From Planococcus sp. ISL-109 (lineage in GTDB: Bacteria > Bacillota > Bacilli > Bacillales_A > Planococcaceae): DNA of 56,652 nucleotides. Positions 1 to 8,815 of the stretch are shown one piece after another. The notes under the pieces were generated by a model. It made no database searches, was not told the DNA's origin, and saw nothing but the letters and a program-made list of their open reading frames with translations. The translations under genes and the position numbers were made by a program. The DNA lies in contig NZ_JAGGPW010000016.1 in assembly GCF_018613655.1 (NCBI RefSeq), positions 1-56,652 of the forward strand. The letters run 5' to 3'. Within the stretch, counting starts at the first letter, position 1, and every line of letters begins with the position of its first letter.

Positions 1-126
1 CGATTAAATTTAAAAAACAGAAAAAATGGTCGGTAAAGTCGTCTACACTTTTTTAAAAGTGCGATTTATGAAATTGATTCGACTAGTTTGAGAGATCAAA
101 GAAACTATCACCCATTATAAATCTAA

Positions 127-320
127 AGACGGAGCGGAAGAGGCCGAATGAATGGCGAGGGGAAACTGAGCCCATTCATTTGCGACGCATCTGCTTGCAG
201 ATGTGGGAGCAACGGTTTTTTGTGATTCTGTTTAGTAAAGGATGTGTGGCGCGTTCTCTGCGCCACCTTGGTTCGACGCCGCCCCCCGGCAAGCGTGCCC
301 CTGAAGTGCAGTCTCATAGC
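127..320. repeat. Hairpin-rich dispersed repeat, copy 1
   Basis: Gene-free stretch. It begins with AGACGGAGCGGAAGAGGCC and ends with AGTGCAGTCTCATAGC. Both ends recur in copy 2 at 410-475. Inside are three successive hairpins: AATGAATGG with CCATTCATT (about 148-179), CATCTGC with GCAGATG (188-203) and GTGGCGC with GCGCCAC (about 246-266). The inner stretch 166-188 (CTGAGC..ATTCATTTGCG) recurs at 22573-22595. I see no convincing reading frame. It could be a non-autonomous mobile repeat or a structured RNA. Confidence 0.55.
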
Positions 321-409
321 GCCAGCTATTTAAAGATGAAAAGCTAGGACCACTTTCCTTACATCTTAATTATCAAAAGGCAAAAAAAATTCACCTCCTC
401 TAAACCTTG

Positions 410-475
410 AGACGGAGTGAAAGGGCCGACGCCTGTGAATCGATCCGGCGTCCGCCCGGAGTGCAATCTCAAAGC
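410..475. repeat. Hairpin-rich dispersed repeat, copy 2
   Basis: A 66-base element with the same two ends as copy 1: start AGACGGAGTGAAAGGGCCGA, end AGTGCAATCTCAAAGC (14 of 16 bases identical to copy 1). It folds as a nested dyad, with TTGAGA paired to TCTCAA outside and GACGCC paired to GGCGTC inside. The middle is much shorter than in copy 1. Nothing else is recognised in 1-540. Confidence 0.55.
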
Positions 476-540
476 ATTCATTATGTAAAAACGCCGCAAA
501 AAAGACCGCTCGCAAGGCAAGCAGCCTATAACTCCATATT

Positions 541-1008
541 TTATTCCTGGGTCAAGCCCATCTTCTTCTGCGTCCGACGTGCCTGGTACTTGAAATACAA
601 TTGCATGAGCACTTCTGCGAATACCAGCCCCATCGCTATCGCTCCTGAAATCATCAGCGCCTGAGCCCCGAAATCAATGGCTTCCATATAATCATTTTCC
701 ACGATATTGCGCATCGAGTTATAGGCTCTGCCTCCGGGAACGAGCGGGATGATGCCAGCCACACTGAAAATGATCATCGGCATCTTAAAGATCTTCGCCA
801 AAATATGCGCGACAATCGCAACAATAAAGGCACCGACGAACGTCCCTTGAATCGGATCGTCGAACAGAAAAAGATAACTACGGTAAAACATCCAACCGCT
901 CATGCCGACAAGTCCGCAGCTGATGAGCGTTTTCTTCGGGATGTTAAAAATGATGCCGAATGCGCCGGCTGCCAAAAAACTAAGAAGTGCCTCCAAAAGC
1001 CAGTTCAT
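541..1008 (-). CDS. Threonine/serine exporter family protein, small C-terminal half (ThrE/DUF3815 type)
   Basis: 155 residues, almost all hydrophobic, with about four to five membrane segments. The VPGGRAYNSMRN stretch after segment three fits the DUF3815 half of ThrE-type exporters. In many Firmicutes ThrE is split into two genes, and the DUF1212 half lies directly upstream here with a 12-base gap. The ribosome binding site AAGGAGGAG overlaps the upstream stop codon, so translation is probably coupled. Likely role: with its partner, export of threonine, serine or other small amino acids across the cytoplasmic membrane. The substrate is inferred from the family only. Confidence 0.85.
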   Translation of the reverse strand: MNWLLEALLSFLAAGAFGIIFNIPKKTLISCGLVGMSGWMFYRSYLFLFDDPIQGTFVGAFIVAIVAHILAKIFKMPMIIFSVAGIIPLVPGGRAYNSMRNIVENDYMEAIDFGAQALMISGAIAMGLVFAEVLMQLYFKYQARRTQKKMGLTQE

Positions 1009-1020
1009 CCGATCTCCTCC

Positions 1021-1776
1021 TTAAAATGACAGAACTAAGGCAATGCCCGCTCCGATTGCAAATGCCGTTAAAAATGCTTCCGCGCCCATCGACAGGCCCG
1101 ATACAAAATGGCCAGCCATCAAGTCACGCACTGCATTAGTGATGAGCAAACCCGGCACGAGCGGCATAACCGAACCGATAATGATCGTATCCGGGTCGGT
1201 GCCGAATCCGCTGTAAACAGCAAGCACCGCCAAAGTACCGATTGCGACCGCCCCGATAAATTCGGCGAAAAACTTGACCCGTGTTTTAATGAGCACCGTT
1301 TCCACAATATAAAATCCGGTTCCCCCGATCAAGAAGGCGAAGGGAATATCCGCCCAACCGCCGCCCATCAAAATCAAGAAACACGCGCTTGCAACAGCTG
1401 CGGCAAGCACCTGCATCCAAAGAGGGAACAAGTAATGGTTTTTTTCAATTTCCGACATTTCCTCGTAAGCTTGCGACAAGCTCAGTTGCCCAGCGACAAG
1501 CCGCCTTGATACAGCGTTGACACGGGCGACGCGCTCAAGGTCTGTACGGCGTCCGTGGATCCGCACAAAATGTGTAGGCAAATCATTTCTAGGGGAAAAC
1601 ATGATGCCTGCAGGTGTCACAAAGCAGTGGGAATCCATCATATTTTGTGACACCGCCATCCGGATCATCGTATCTTCCACCCGGTACGTCTCCGCGCCGC
1701 TTTCCATCATGACTTTACCAGCCAGTAAAAAGCAGTCCAGCGCAAGCTCTCTTCTGACTTCAGATATTTCGGCCAT
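1021..1776 (-). CDS. Threonine/serine exporter family protein, large N-terminal half (ThrE/DUF1212)
   Basis: 251 residues from the chosen start MAEISEVRREL, which follows a purine-rich AAGGGGG site; the frame stays open 17 codons further upstream. The N-terminal soluble part has GAETYRVEDTM and HCFVTPAGI, typical of DUF1212. Then come about five membrane segments, with MPLVPGLLITNAVRDL late in the protein. It is the first gene of a two-gene unit with the small half. Predicted to form the membrane exporter together with it. Confidence 0.87.
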   Translation of the reverse strand: MAEISEVRRELALDCFLLAGKVMMESGAETYRVEDTMIRMAVSQNMMDSHCFVTPAGIMFSPRNDLPTHFVRIHGRRTDLERVARVNAVSRRLVAGQLSLSQAYEEMSEIEKNHYLFPLWMQVLAAAVASACFLILMGGGWADIPFAFLIGGTGFYIVETVLIKTRVKFFAEFIGAVAIGTLAVLAVYSGFGTDPDTIIIGSVMPLVPGLLITNAVRDLMAGHFVSGLSMGAEAFLTAFAIGAGIALVLSF

Positions 1777-1831
1777 TCTGTGTCTTCCCCCTTTTTCTTC
1801 TGTTCCATCATAACTCAGGGAAGCCAAAATT

Positions 1832-1857
1832 AAAACGCTCCGTCAACCGGAGCGTTT
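1832..1857 (-). terminator. Terminator after the alcohol dehydrogenase pseudogene
   Basis: Stem ACGCTCCG / CGGAGCGT with a 5-base loop, followed on the minus strand by a T-rich run. It lies just downstream of the ancestral stop codon of the dehydrogenase. Confidence 0.75.
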
Positions 1858-1869
1858 CGGCTTTCCTTA

Positions 1870-3010
1870 TTACGGTTTTAGAATGACTTTTGTGCAGTCA
1901 TCTTCATGGTCGTTGAAGATGCGGTATGCTTCGCTTGCCTAATCAAGCGGCAAAACATGTGAAATGATTTCCCGGCGATCAAACTCGCCTTTATCGATTT
2001 TTTTCAAAGAGCATCGGCATCAAGTGGATGACTGGTGCCTGCCCCATTTTCATCGTCACATTGCGTTCGAATATATTGCCGAGTGGAAATTGATTGTATT
2101 TCATTCCGTAAATGCCTGTCAATTGAATCGTCCCGAACTTGCTGACGGCGTCTTTTGCGATATTGATCGCGCTGAGTGTTCCGCCTTGCAGCATCATTTT
2201 TTGCTGAGCCGCTTCCGCTGCTGATTTCTTGCCGTCCATCCCGACGCAATCAATGACGATGCGCGCTCCGCCTTGCGTGATTTCGTGGATCAAAGCGCCC
2301 GTATTGTCGTGTTGGCTGAAGTCCACAATTTCCACATTATTCATTTTTTTAGCCAGTTCCATGCGGTACGGCAGTTCATCTACTGCAATGACCCGTGCCG
2401 CGCCTTTCATCCAGTCAAATTTTTGCGTCATCAGGCCAATTGGTCCGCAGCCGAGGACGACAACCGTGTCACCTTCTTTGACACCGGCGCTTTCCACGCT
2501 CCACCAGGCCGTCGGCAACACGTCAGACAGAAACAATACTTGTTCATCTTCAAGCTCCGAAGTTTCCGGAATAACGAACGGCATGAAGTTGCCGTACGGC
2601 ACACGCAAATATTCCGCTTGTCCGCTGGAATAATCGCCATAGCGTTCCGTGAACCCGAAATAGCCACCGGTGTCGAAATGGGGATTGCCGTTTGAGTTGT
2701 CGCATTGACTCTCCATTTCATGTGCACAATAGAAACAACAACCGCAACTCACATTAAATGGCAGAACGATACAATCGCCTTTTTTCACTTTTGTCACGTC
2801 AGGCCCGACTTCTTCAACGATGCCCATCGGCTCATGGCCGATGATATAATCTTTGCGCGCTGGCAATGCACCTTGGTAAATATGCAAATCCGAACCGCAA
2901 ATAGCTGTAGCGGTTATTTTTACAATAATGTCATCACGCTTTTCGATTTCCGGGGCTTTGACGTCTTTGACTTTTATATCTTTCACACCTTGGAACGTTA
3001 CTGCCTTCAT
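1870..3010 (-). pseudogene. Zinc-dependent alcohol dehydrogenase (MDR family), frameshifted and with internal stop
   Basis: The main reading frame starts at MKAVTFQGVKD and shows catalytic zinc motifs (CGSDLHIYQG, GHEPMGIVEEVG), structural zinc cysteines (CGCCFYCAHEMESQC) and the Rossmann motif VLGCGPIG. It ends early after MLFEKNR. The missing C-terminus is still present one base out of frame. A run of seven A (about 2000-2006) replaces the expected six; reading on after removing one A gives EKIDKGEFDRREIISHVLPL, then D, then TAG where the family has Gln, then ASEAYRIFNDHEDDCTKV and ILKP. Two independent lesions argue for decay rather than one sequencing error. The repaired length is about 379 residues. 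A truncated 339-residue protein could still be made. Confidence 0.85.
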
Positions 3011-3104
3011 GCTTTCCCTGCCTAAAGATGTCAGAACATTCACCTATTGCCCCTTTCAGTAAATGCAAACGTCAGAGCAGCCTCTCCCTTAACTTGAAAA
3101 CAAA

Positions 3105-3132
3105 GAAAAACGTGCATCCGATTGGATACACG
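3105..3132 (-). terminator. Terminator after the beta-propeller gene
   Basis: Stem CGTGTATCC / GGATGCACG (one G-T pair) read on the minus strand, followed by GTTTTTC. It sits just past the stop at 3140. Confidence 0.7.
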
Positions 3133-3139
3133 CTTGTCA

Positions 3140-5278
3140 TTATTTATTCAACCGCACAGCACCGAGCGGTTCAAAATCGCTCAGCCGGTAGCTGGCCACT
3201 TCATTGTTTGCGATAGTAAAAAGCGTATCTTTGGCGTAAGCCAGCCTTTGGATCGAAGTACTCCAATCTTCATACGGCTGTTCGGCAGGCTTTGTTAAAT
3301 CCGCAACTTGTTCGATGCCATCCGTCGTAATCGAATACAGCAGGGCTCCCTCTGCCTGAAACTCGATATAATTCGTTCCGTCCCCTGTATAAACCGACAC
3401 CGGAAAACCGAACAGGCTTTGCTGATCATAGCGGAACAGTGCGCGATGATCGTATTGCAGAGCGGAATAAGTGCCAGGGCCGCCGATGATTTCCGTATCT
3501 GCTTCTTTCGGATTGGACAAATCACTGACATCAAACAGCGAAATCTTCATCCCGCCTGTAACGATGCGCGGTTCACCGCCTTTGACAGGTTCCGTTTTCG
3601 TCTCATAGCCGAATCCGATTAAATGATGGTCCCCGAGCGGATGCAGGTAATTGGAGAAGCCCGGAATCTTCAATTCCCCGAGCACACTTGGCGCTACCGG
3701 GTCCGACACATCGATGACAAACAGTGGATCCGTTTCGCGGAACGTCACCATATAAGCTTTATCGCCGATAAAGCGGACGGAATAGATCCGTTCGCTCGGC
3801 GCCAAATCTTCCACAGCTCCGACTTGCTCCAGGTTTCCGTCTAATACATATAGATGGTTTTTCGGTACGGAAGTCGGCGCCCACATAACACCTTCTGTCG
3901 TCGCCAAGCGGAAATACCCTTCATATTCATCCATCGAAAACTGATTCAATAACGCGCCCGGAACACGCGCCGATGCCAGAAAATCGACGGAAATTCCGTC
4001 CAAGTCAAATTTAAAGATTTCCGTATCTGCTTGCTGCGGAACCCACATAATCGAGTCTTCGAATCCATTTTCTGCCGCTTGATAGACAGAAGCAGTCAAA
4101 TAGAGATGCTCTTCGTTCATATACATGCTTTCACTGCCGCCCAAAAAGCCTTTTGTTGAAACTTCATTCGTTTCCGGCTCATCCAGGCTAATGGCAGTGA
4201 TGACACTATAGCTGCCTTCCATCGTACCCGGCAAAATGGTCAAGTCCTCGTAAGGCATCGGCATCAGTTTTTCATCACTCTGTGAGTCGAATAAGCGCGG
4301 ACGCAGTTCCGTGTCTGGCTGTTCTTCCAATACCCAATAATCCGGAAACACGTTGCTGACATAATACAAAGTCGAACCGGCAAGTCGCGCGCTATTGAAT
4401 GAACCTTCATTGCCGAATTCACGGACCAGCTCAGGAGTTCCAGGCGCTGTAACGTCGTAAAGCGACACAACCGTGATGCCTGAATAAGGCATGAAGCTAT
4501 CCATACCGGCTCCGTCTTCAGCCTCCATAATCGAATAACGGCTGGACATGACAACAAGCGTTTCGCCTGACAAGAACAGCTCCTGCGGATATGTTTCACG
4601 GTCGAACTCCACAACTGCCGTCACTTTCATGTTTTCAGGATTTCGTACATCAGAGACGACGACACGGGATTCACTGATGGAATAAAGGTAATCGCCGTCT
4701 GTTTTCACAACGTCGCCTTCGTCTATCCCCGCCACTTGGCTATTGGTCGTCGAGTGTTCACCCCCGCCCATCCCGTTGGATTCTCCAGATGCGCCGTCTT
4801 CCGCCTCATCTACCCCTGCGCCGAACCCTCGATAGAACGGATTGTCTTTTTGCAGTTGCAACAATTGCGTGAAATAAGCACGCAGCTCTTCCTCGCCTGC
4901 CAAGTTTTCGACTTCGTCTTGTATCGAGAACGCCAGTTGGTCTGTCGGAAGCGTTTTCAGGAAGTTGCTTGCGAGCGCGGACTTTTTAAGGTGAAGCGTA
5001 TAATCGCCGCTTTGGATTTCAGGAACCTCCAGCGTTCTGTCCCCATTCGTCAATCGCATATCCAAATCAAGCTTTCGCCCGTCCCCATCTGTAATAAAAA
5101 CAGCCCCTTTTTCAATCGCTTGCGGGTCGAGCGGTGCCGAGAAGTTCGCCCGCCAGCCGAATTCTGAAAGGGCCGTGGGAGAAGCGCTGATCGCCACTTT
5201 CTCCGTCAGCAGGAAAAAAGCTGCCCCTGAAAGCACCAAAAGAATCGCCCCTATCCACCAAGCTCTGCTCAATTTCAT
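3140..5278 (-). CDS. Secreted or membrane-anchored beta-propeller domain protein (COG4880 type)
   Basis: 712 residues from MKLSRAWWIG. One N-terminal hydrophobic segment (residues about 7-25) serves as signal or anchor. An Ig-like SbsA-type region follows (about 35-105), then a linker rich in Gly/Glu. The motif TNSQVAGIDEGDVVKTDGDY introduces a long run of propeller blades with repeated VSLYDV, VIDVSDP and LFDVSDL strands. This is the signature of the secreted C-terminal beta-propeller family distantly related to WD40 repeats. Its function is unknown, and it probably acts outside the membrane. A GTG three codons upstream is too close to the AAAGG site, so the ATG was chosen. Confidence 0.85.
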   Translation of the reverse strand: MKLSRAWWIGAILLVLSGAAFFLLTEKVAISASPTALSEFGWRANFSAPLDPQAIEKGAVFITDGDGRKLDLDMRLTNGDRTLEVPEIQSGDYTLHLKKSALASNFLKTLPTDQLAFSIQDEVENLAGEEELRAYFTQLLQLQKDNPFYRGFGAGVDEAEDGASGESNGMGGGEHSTTNSQVAGIDEGDVVKTDGDYLYSISESRVVVSDVRNPENMKVTAVVEFDRETYPQELFLSGETLVVMSSRYSIMEAEDGAGMDSFMPYSGITVVSLYDVTAPGTPELVREFGNEGSFNSARLAGSTLYYVSNVFPDYWVLEEQPDTELRPRLFDSQSDEKLMPMPYEDLTILPGTMEGSYSVITAISLDEPETNEVSTKGFLGGSESMYMNEEHLYLTASVYQAAENGFEDSIMWVPQQADTEIFKFDLDGISVDFLASARVPGALLNQFSMDEYEGYFRLATTEGVMWAPTSVPKNHLYVLDGNLEQVGAVEDLAPSERIYSVRFIGDKAYMVTFRETDPLFVIDVSDPVAPSVLGELKIPGFSNYLHPLGDHHLIGFGYETKTEPVKGGEPRIVTGGMKISLFDVSDLSNPKEADTEIIGGPGTYSALQYDHRALFRYDQQSLFGFPVSVYTGDGTNYIEFQAEGALLYSITTDGIEQVADLTKPAEQPYEDWSTSIQRLAYAKDTLFTIANNEVASYRLSDFEPLGAVRLNK

Positions 5279-5348
5279 GAAGACCACGACCTTTCCCGTG
5301 CCATTTAATAATTAGACCTTTGACACAAGGAAAAGTTACACCCCCCAT

Positions 5349-6527
5349 TCAGTTTGTGGCGTGAAGCTGCTGGAAAATTTCACGGAAGCGGTCAAACGGG
5401 ACATTGGTTTGGCCGCCTCCTTGCGCAAGGGCTGGTGTTCCCCCGCCTTTGCCGTCTGTCTCCTCTAACAGCCGCTTCAAAGTTTCGCGCATATCTGATG
5501 TGGCTTCATTTCCGCGTGCACAGACAAAGCGCATGCTCCCGTCCTCTTGCGCTGCAAACAGCACGCTGATTGACGGATGCTGTTCGACTGTCAACCGGGC
5601 GAGTTGCTGCAATTCTTTTACTGGACGGCCGCCGAATTGTTGGATGATCAAGCCGCGTTCCGGTGCCAAACTCTTCGCCTCCGCCTGAATCAGCTGTTTT
5701 TTCAACTCCATTATTTCTTTGTCTGCCCACAGTTTTTCGGCGAGTAAATTATCCGCCGCTTGTGCGAGCTCAGAAAGCGGTGCATGAAGTTTTGCAACCA
5801 GTGCATCTGCTGTCTCATTCAAACGGGCGAAATAATCGAGTGCCCGCTCTCCACAAAGGAAATAAAGCCGTGTGCCGCCTTTCGCTTTTTCCGTTCCGAC
5901 AATTTTCAACAAACCAATGCCGGCCGTATTGTCAGGATGCGTACCGCCGCAAGCATTTAAATCGATTCCTTCAATTTCCACCAACCGGATGGCTCCACTG
6001 ACCGCCGGTGGTTTTCTTAGCTCCAACTCATGCAGTTGGGTTTCGCTCACTGTGCAGGTGCGCATCGGCAAATGGCGGCTGATCAGTCGATTGGCTTCAA
6101 GCTCTACTTGCTGCAACACAAACGGATCGATCGACGCCCTGTGGAGGTCGATGGAAACCCGCTCCGCTCCGAGGTGGAAACTTGTCGTCTGATAGCCGTG
6201 CCCGTCTTCCAATAATGCGCTGAGCAAATGCTGGCCGGCGTGCTGCTGCATGTGGTCCCATCTGCGCTGCCAGTCGAGCGTTGCAAGAAACCTTCCTGCA
6301 CCGAGCGGACGGTTTATGTAATGGCGGATGTCCCCATCATGGCTTTGCACATCGATTACAGAAACATCGCCGATCGTTCCGTGATCTGCCGGCTGCCCGC
6401 CGCCTTCGGGATAAAAACATGTTTGGTCAAGCAAGACGTAGTCACCGCGTTCATCTGTTCCGCTCGCGGTTACAGAAACTTGTGCCTGCTGGAGAAATGA
6501 ATCTTCATAATATAATTTTTCCGTCAT
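5349..6527 (-). CDS. Alanyl-tRNA editing protein, AlaX-L type
   Basis: 392 residues from MTEKLYYEDSF, preceded by AAGGAG seven bases before the ATG. Residues about 1-90 are the AlaRS-like beta-barrel (CFYPEGGGQPADHG). The zinc-binding editing centre has HAGQHLL (HxxxH) and CGGTHPDNTAG (CxxxH). The C-terminal 110 residues form a DHHA1 domain ending in the glycine-rich GKGGGTPALAQGGG. Such proteins hydrolyse Ser-tRNA(Ala) or Gly-tRNA(Ala) in trans in the cytoplasm. Length and DHHA1 place it in the long AlaX class. It stands alone, transcribed away from the lipid kinase gene. Confidence 0.9.
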   Translation of the reverse strand: MTEKLYYEDSFLQQAQVSVTASGTDERGDYVLLDQTCFYPEGGGQPADHGTIGDVSVIDVQSHDGDIRHYINRPLGAGRFLATLDWQRRWDHMQQHAGQHLLSALLEDGHGYQTTSFHLGAERVSIDLHRASIDPFVLQQVELEANRLISRHLPMRTCTVSETQLHELELRKPPAVSGAIRLVEIEGIDLNACGGTHPDNTAGIGLLKIVGTEKAKGGTRLYFLCGERALDYFARLNETADALVAKLHAPLSELAQAADNLLAEKLWADKEIMELKKQLIQAEAKSLAPERGLIIQQFGGRPVKELQQLARLTVEQHPSISVLFAAQEDGSMRFVCARGNEATSDMRETLKRLLEETDGKGGGTPALAQGGGQTNVPFDRFREIFQQLHATN

Positions 6528-6621
6528 ATTTACACTCCTTTTCAACTACGCTGCTGTTTGCGTTTACGGGTTCACTTGTGGTGGAATGGATGAGTAACGA
6601 AACCGAACGGAGGGCTCAAGC

Positions 6622-7533
6622 ATGTCCGGATTTACACATTCCATATTATTGTATAATGCACAGGCTGGACCGTCCACGTTAGATGCCGTGATGAGTTTAG
6701 CAGTGCCGAAACTCGCGACTATTTCAAAAACACTCGAACTCATCAAAACCGATTCGCCGGAAGAGTTCGAGGCGGTCTGCCGCTCTTCTGCGGGACGCGC
6801 GGATGCTTTATTTGTCGCAGGCGGAGACGGTACGGTGCATTTGGCTGCACGCGCCCTGGCACCTATTGAAAATCCGCCTCCTTTAGGCATCTTGCCAAGC
6901 GGTACGTGCAACGATTTTGCCAGAACGATGGACATCCCGCTGCTCCTCGACGAAGCAGCGAGCAGTGTCAGCCAAGGCAATGTCAAAAAAGTTGACACAG
7001 CCACCATCAACGAAGGCACCTTCTTGAATTTTGCAGGTGTCGGGATGATTACGGATGCATCTTTTAATATCGACCCCGATTTAAAGGAACGCTACGGCAA
7101 GCTCAGCTATTTCATGAGCGCCATGCAGACGATGAGACAAGCCGAACCGTTTAACGTTTCGCTAACCGTTGATGGCGAAAACTACGAAGAAGAAGCCGTG
7201 CTCGTATTGGTCATGAACGGAAAATCGATCGGCACGCACCTATTCCCGCTGCAAAGCATCGACCCCGCGGACGGCTTGTTGGATATCTTCATCATCCAGA
7301 GCTCCTCGTTTGCTGCGATTCGGGAATGGTTTTCATTGTCGAATCCGGAGCAACCGCCAGAAGGGCTCGAGCATATCATCCATTTACAGGGCAAGCAGAT
7401 CGAAATCCGTACGCCGTCTCCGATGGATATCGACACGGACGGCGAAATCTATATGAAGACGCCGGCATCGATCAATGTCCAGCCTGGGAATCTGAATTTG
7501 CTCGTACCGAATGTGGACGATGCACTCGTATGA
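6622..7533 (+). CDS. Diacylglycerol/lipid kinase family protein (YegS/DagK-like)
   Basis: 303 residues. A GGAGGG site lies seven bases before the ATG. The DAGK catalytic motif is clear: FVAGGDGTVHLAARAL, then LGILPSGTCNDFARTM. The C-terminal half carries NFAGVGMITDASF, DPADGLLDIFI and MDIDTDGEIY, as in DgkB/YegS/BmrU proteins. It probably phosphorylates diacylglycerol or a related lipid at the inner membrane face. Which substrate it uses cannot be told from sequence. Confidence 0.9.
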   Translation: MSGFTHSILLYNAQAGPSTLDAVMSLAVPKLATISKTLELIKTDSPEEFEAVCRSSAGRADALFVAGGDGTVHLAARALAPIENPPPLGILPSGTCNDFARTMDIPLLLDEAASSVSQGNVKKVDTATINEGTFLNFAGVGMITDASFNIDPDLKERYGKLSYFMSAMQTMRQAEPFNVSLTVDGENYEEEAVLVLVMNGKSIGTHLFPLQSIDPADGLLDIFIIQSSSFAAIREWFSLSNPEQPPEGLEHIIHLQGKQIEIRTPSPMDIDTDGEIYMKTPASINVQPGNLNLLVPNVDDALV

Positions 7534-7551
7534 CGCTTCGAAACAAAAAAA

Positions 7552-7602
7552 CGCCGGGCAGCTGCCCGGCGATCGAACAGGCGGACTCCATGTCCGCCTG
7601 TT
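7552..7602. terminator. Two tandem hairpins between convergent genes
   Basis: CGCCGGGCAGCTGCCCGGCG at 7552-7571 is a perfect palindrome preceded by seven A. AACAGGCGGA / TCCGCCTGTT at 7576-7602 follows at once. Together they can end transcription from both the lipid kinase (plus) and the acyl-CoA dehydrogenase (minus). Confidence 0.75.
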
Positions 7603-7603
7603 A

Positions 7604-8800
7604 TTATTTTTCCTCGAATGGCCATGCAGGAAGCATCCGGTTCAATTCTTTGTCCTCGCGTTTTCCGAGCACGTAATCGGCCTGCATGATCGTATGGATT
7701 TCACGCGTCCCTTCGTAGATGACCGGCGCTTTAGAGTTGCGTAAATAACGGGCGACCGGATAGTCGTCGGAATAACCGTATGCGCCGTGGATCTGCACCG
7801 CATCATCCGCCGCCTTGTTCGCGAAATTGCACGCCTGCCATTTGGCGAGCGACGTCTCGCGTGTATTGCGTTTGCCGCGGTTTTTCAGTTCGCCCGCACG
7901 GTAGACGAGCAGACGGCTCATTTGATAACCCGCTTCCATATTGGCGATCATTTGCTGGACGAGCTGATGCTCCCCTATCGGCTTGCCGAAAGTTGTGCGC
8001 GTTTGGCAATAGTCAATGCTTGCTTCCAAACAGGCTTCAATCAAGCCACACGCGCCGGCGGCTACCGTAAAGCGCCCGTTGTCGAGTGACGCCATCGCAA
8101 TTTTAAAGCCTTCGCCTTCGTCCCCGAGCCGATTGCTCAGCGGAATGCGCACGTCCTCCAAAAACAGTTCACCGGTATTGCCGGCGCGAATGCCATATTT
8201 GCCTTTAATCGCTTTGGACGAAAACCCTTCCCGGTCCCGCTCCACTATAAACGCCGAAATGCCTTTATGCGCTAGCGTTTTGTCGGTATAGGCGAAAATC
8301 AAAAAATGATCGGCCTGGTCGCAAAGGGAAATCCACGTTTTCTGCCCGTTCAATATATATTCCTCGCCGTCCCGCTTCGCTGTCGTCGAAAGCGCCGCCA
8401 CATCCGACCCGGCGCCAGGTTCCGTCAGGCCGAATGCACCAATCTTCTCTCCTTTTGCTTGCGGCACAAGAAACTGCTGCTTTTGCTGCTCCGTGCCCCA
8501 TTGAAGAAGCGACAGTGAATTCAAGCCGGTATGGACAGAAACCGCCGTCCGGAACGTCGTATCGCCGCGCTCCAGCTCCTCGCAGACAATTCCAAGGGAA
8601 TTATAATCCATACCGCTTCCTCCGTATGCTTCCGGAATGCAGACGCCCATCAGCCCAAGAGCTGAAAGACGCTGCCAGATTTCTTCCGGGAAACTGCCTT
8701 GTGCGTCCCAGTCTTTTACATGCGGCATAATTTCTTCATCGACAAACTTCCGGACGGTTTTTCGCAGCATCACTTGTTCTTCGCTATGCTCAAAATCCAT
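7604..8800 (-). CDS. Acyl-CoA dehydrogenase, glutaryl-CoA dehydrogenase-like
   Basis: 398 residues, standard acyl-CoA dehydrogenase length, with AAGGAGG before the ATG. FAD and substrate motifs are AFGLTEPGAGSD and NGQKTWIS. The C-terminus has QIHGAYGYSDDYPVARYLR, and YEGTREIHTIMQADYVLG holds the catalytic Glu. The stretch FRTAVSV resembles the YRSAMSV of glutaryl-CoA dehydrogenases, where Arg binds the distal carboxylate. It is the third gene of the operon with aldehyde dehydrogenase and L-lysine 6-dehydrogenase, 15 bases behind the latter. That suggests it oxidises glutaryl-CoA from lysine. The family assignment is firm; the substrate is inferred. Confidence 0.85.
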   Translation of the reverse strand: MDFEHSEEQVMLRKTVRKFVDEEIMPHVKDWDAQGSFPEEIWQRLSALGLMGVCIPEAYGGSGMDYNSLGIVCEELERGDTTFRTAVSVHTGLNSLSLLQWGTEQQKQQFLVPQAKGEKIGAFGLTEPGAGSDVAALSTTAKRDGEEYILNGQKTWISLCDQADHFLIFAYTDKTLAHKGISAFIVERDREGFSSKAIKGKYGIRAGNTGELFLEDVRIPLSNRLGDEGEGFKIAMASLDNGRFTVAAGACGLIEACLEASIDYCQTRTTFGKPIGEHQLVQQMIANMEAGYQMSRLLVYRAGELKNRGKRNTRETSLAKWQACNFANKAADDAVQIHGAYGYSDDYPVARYLRNSKAPVIYEGTREIHTIMQADYVLGKREDKELNRMLPAWPFEEK

Positions 8801-8815
8801 GCCTTTCCCTCCTTG

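Noticed and set aside
127..475. CRISPR array
   Set aside because: Only two similar units, of different lengths and without regular spacers; no cas genes anywhere in the window.
407..664. Plus-strand ORF of 85 codons in the repeat region
   Set aside because: It runs through repeat copy 2 and antisense into the exporter gene, has no ribosome binding site and no protein-like composition.
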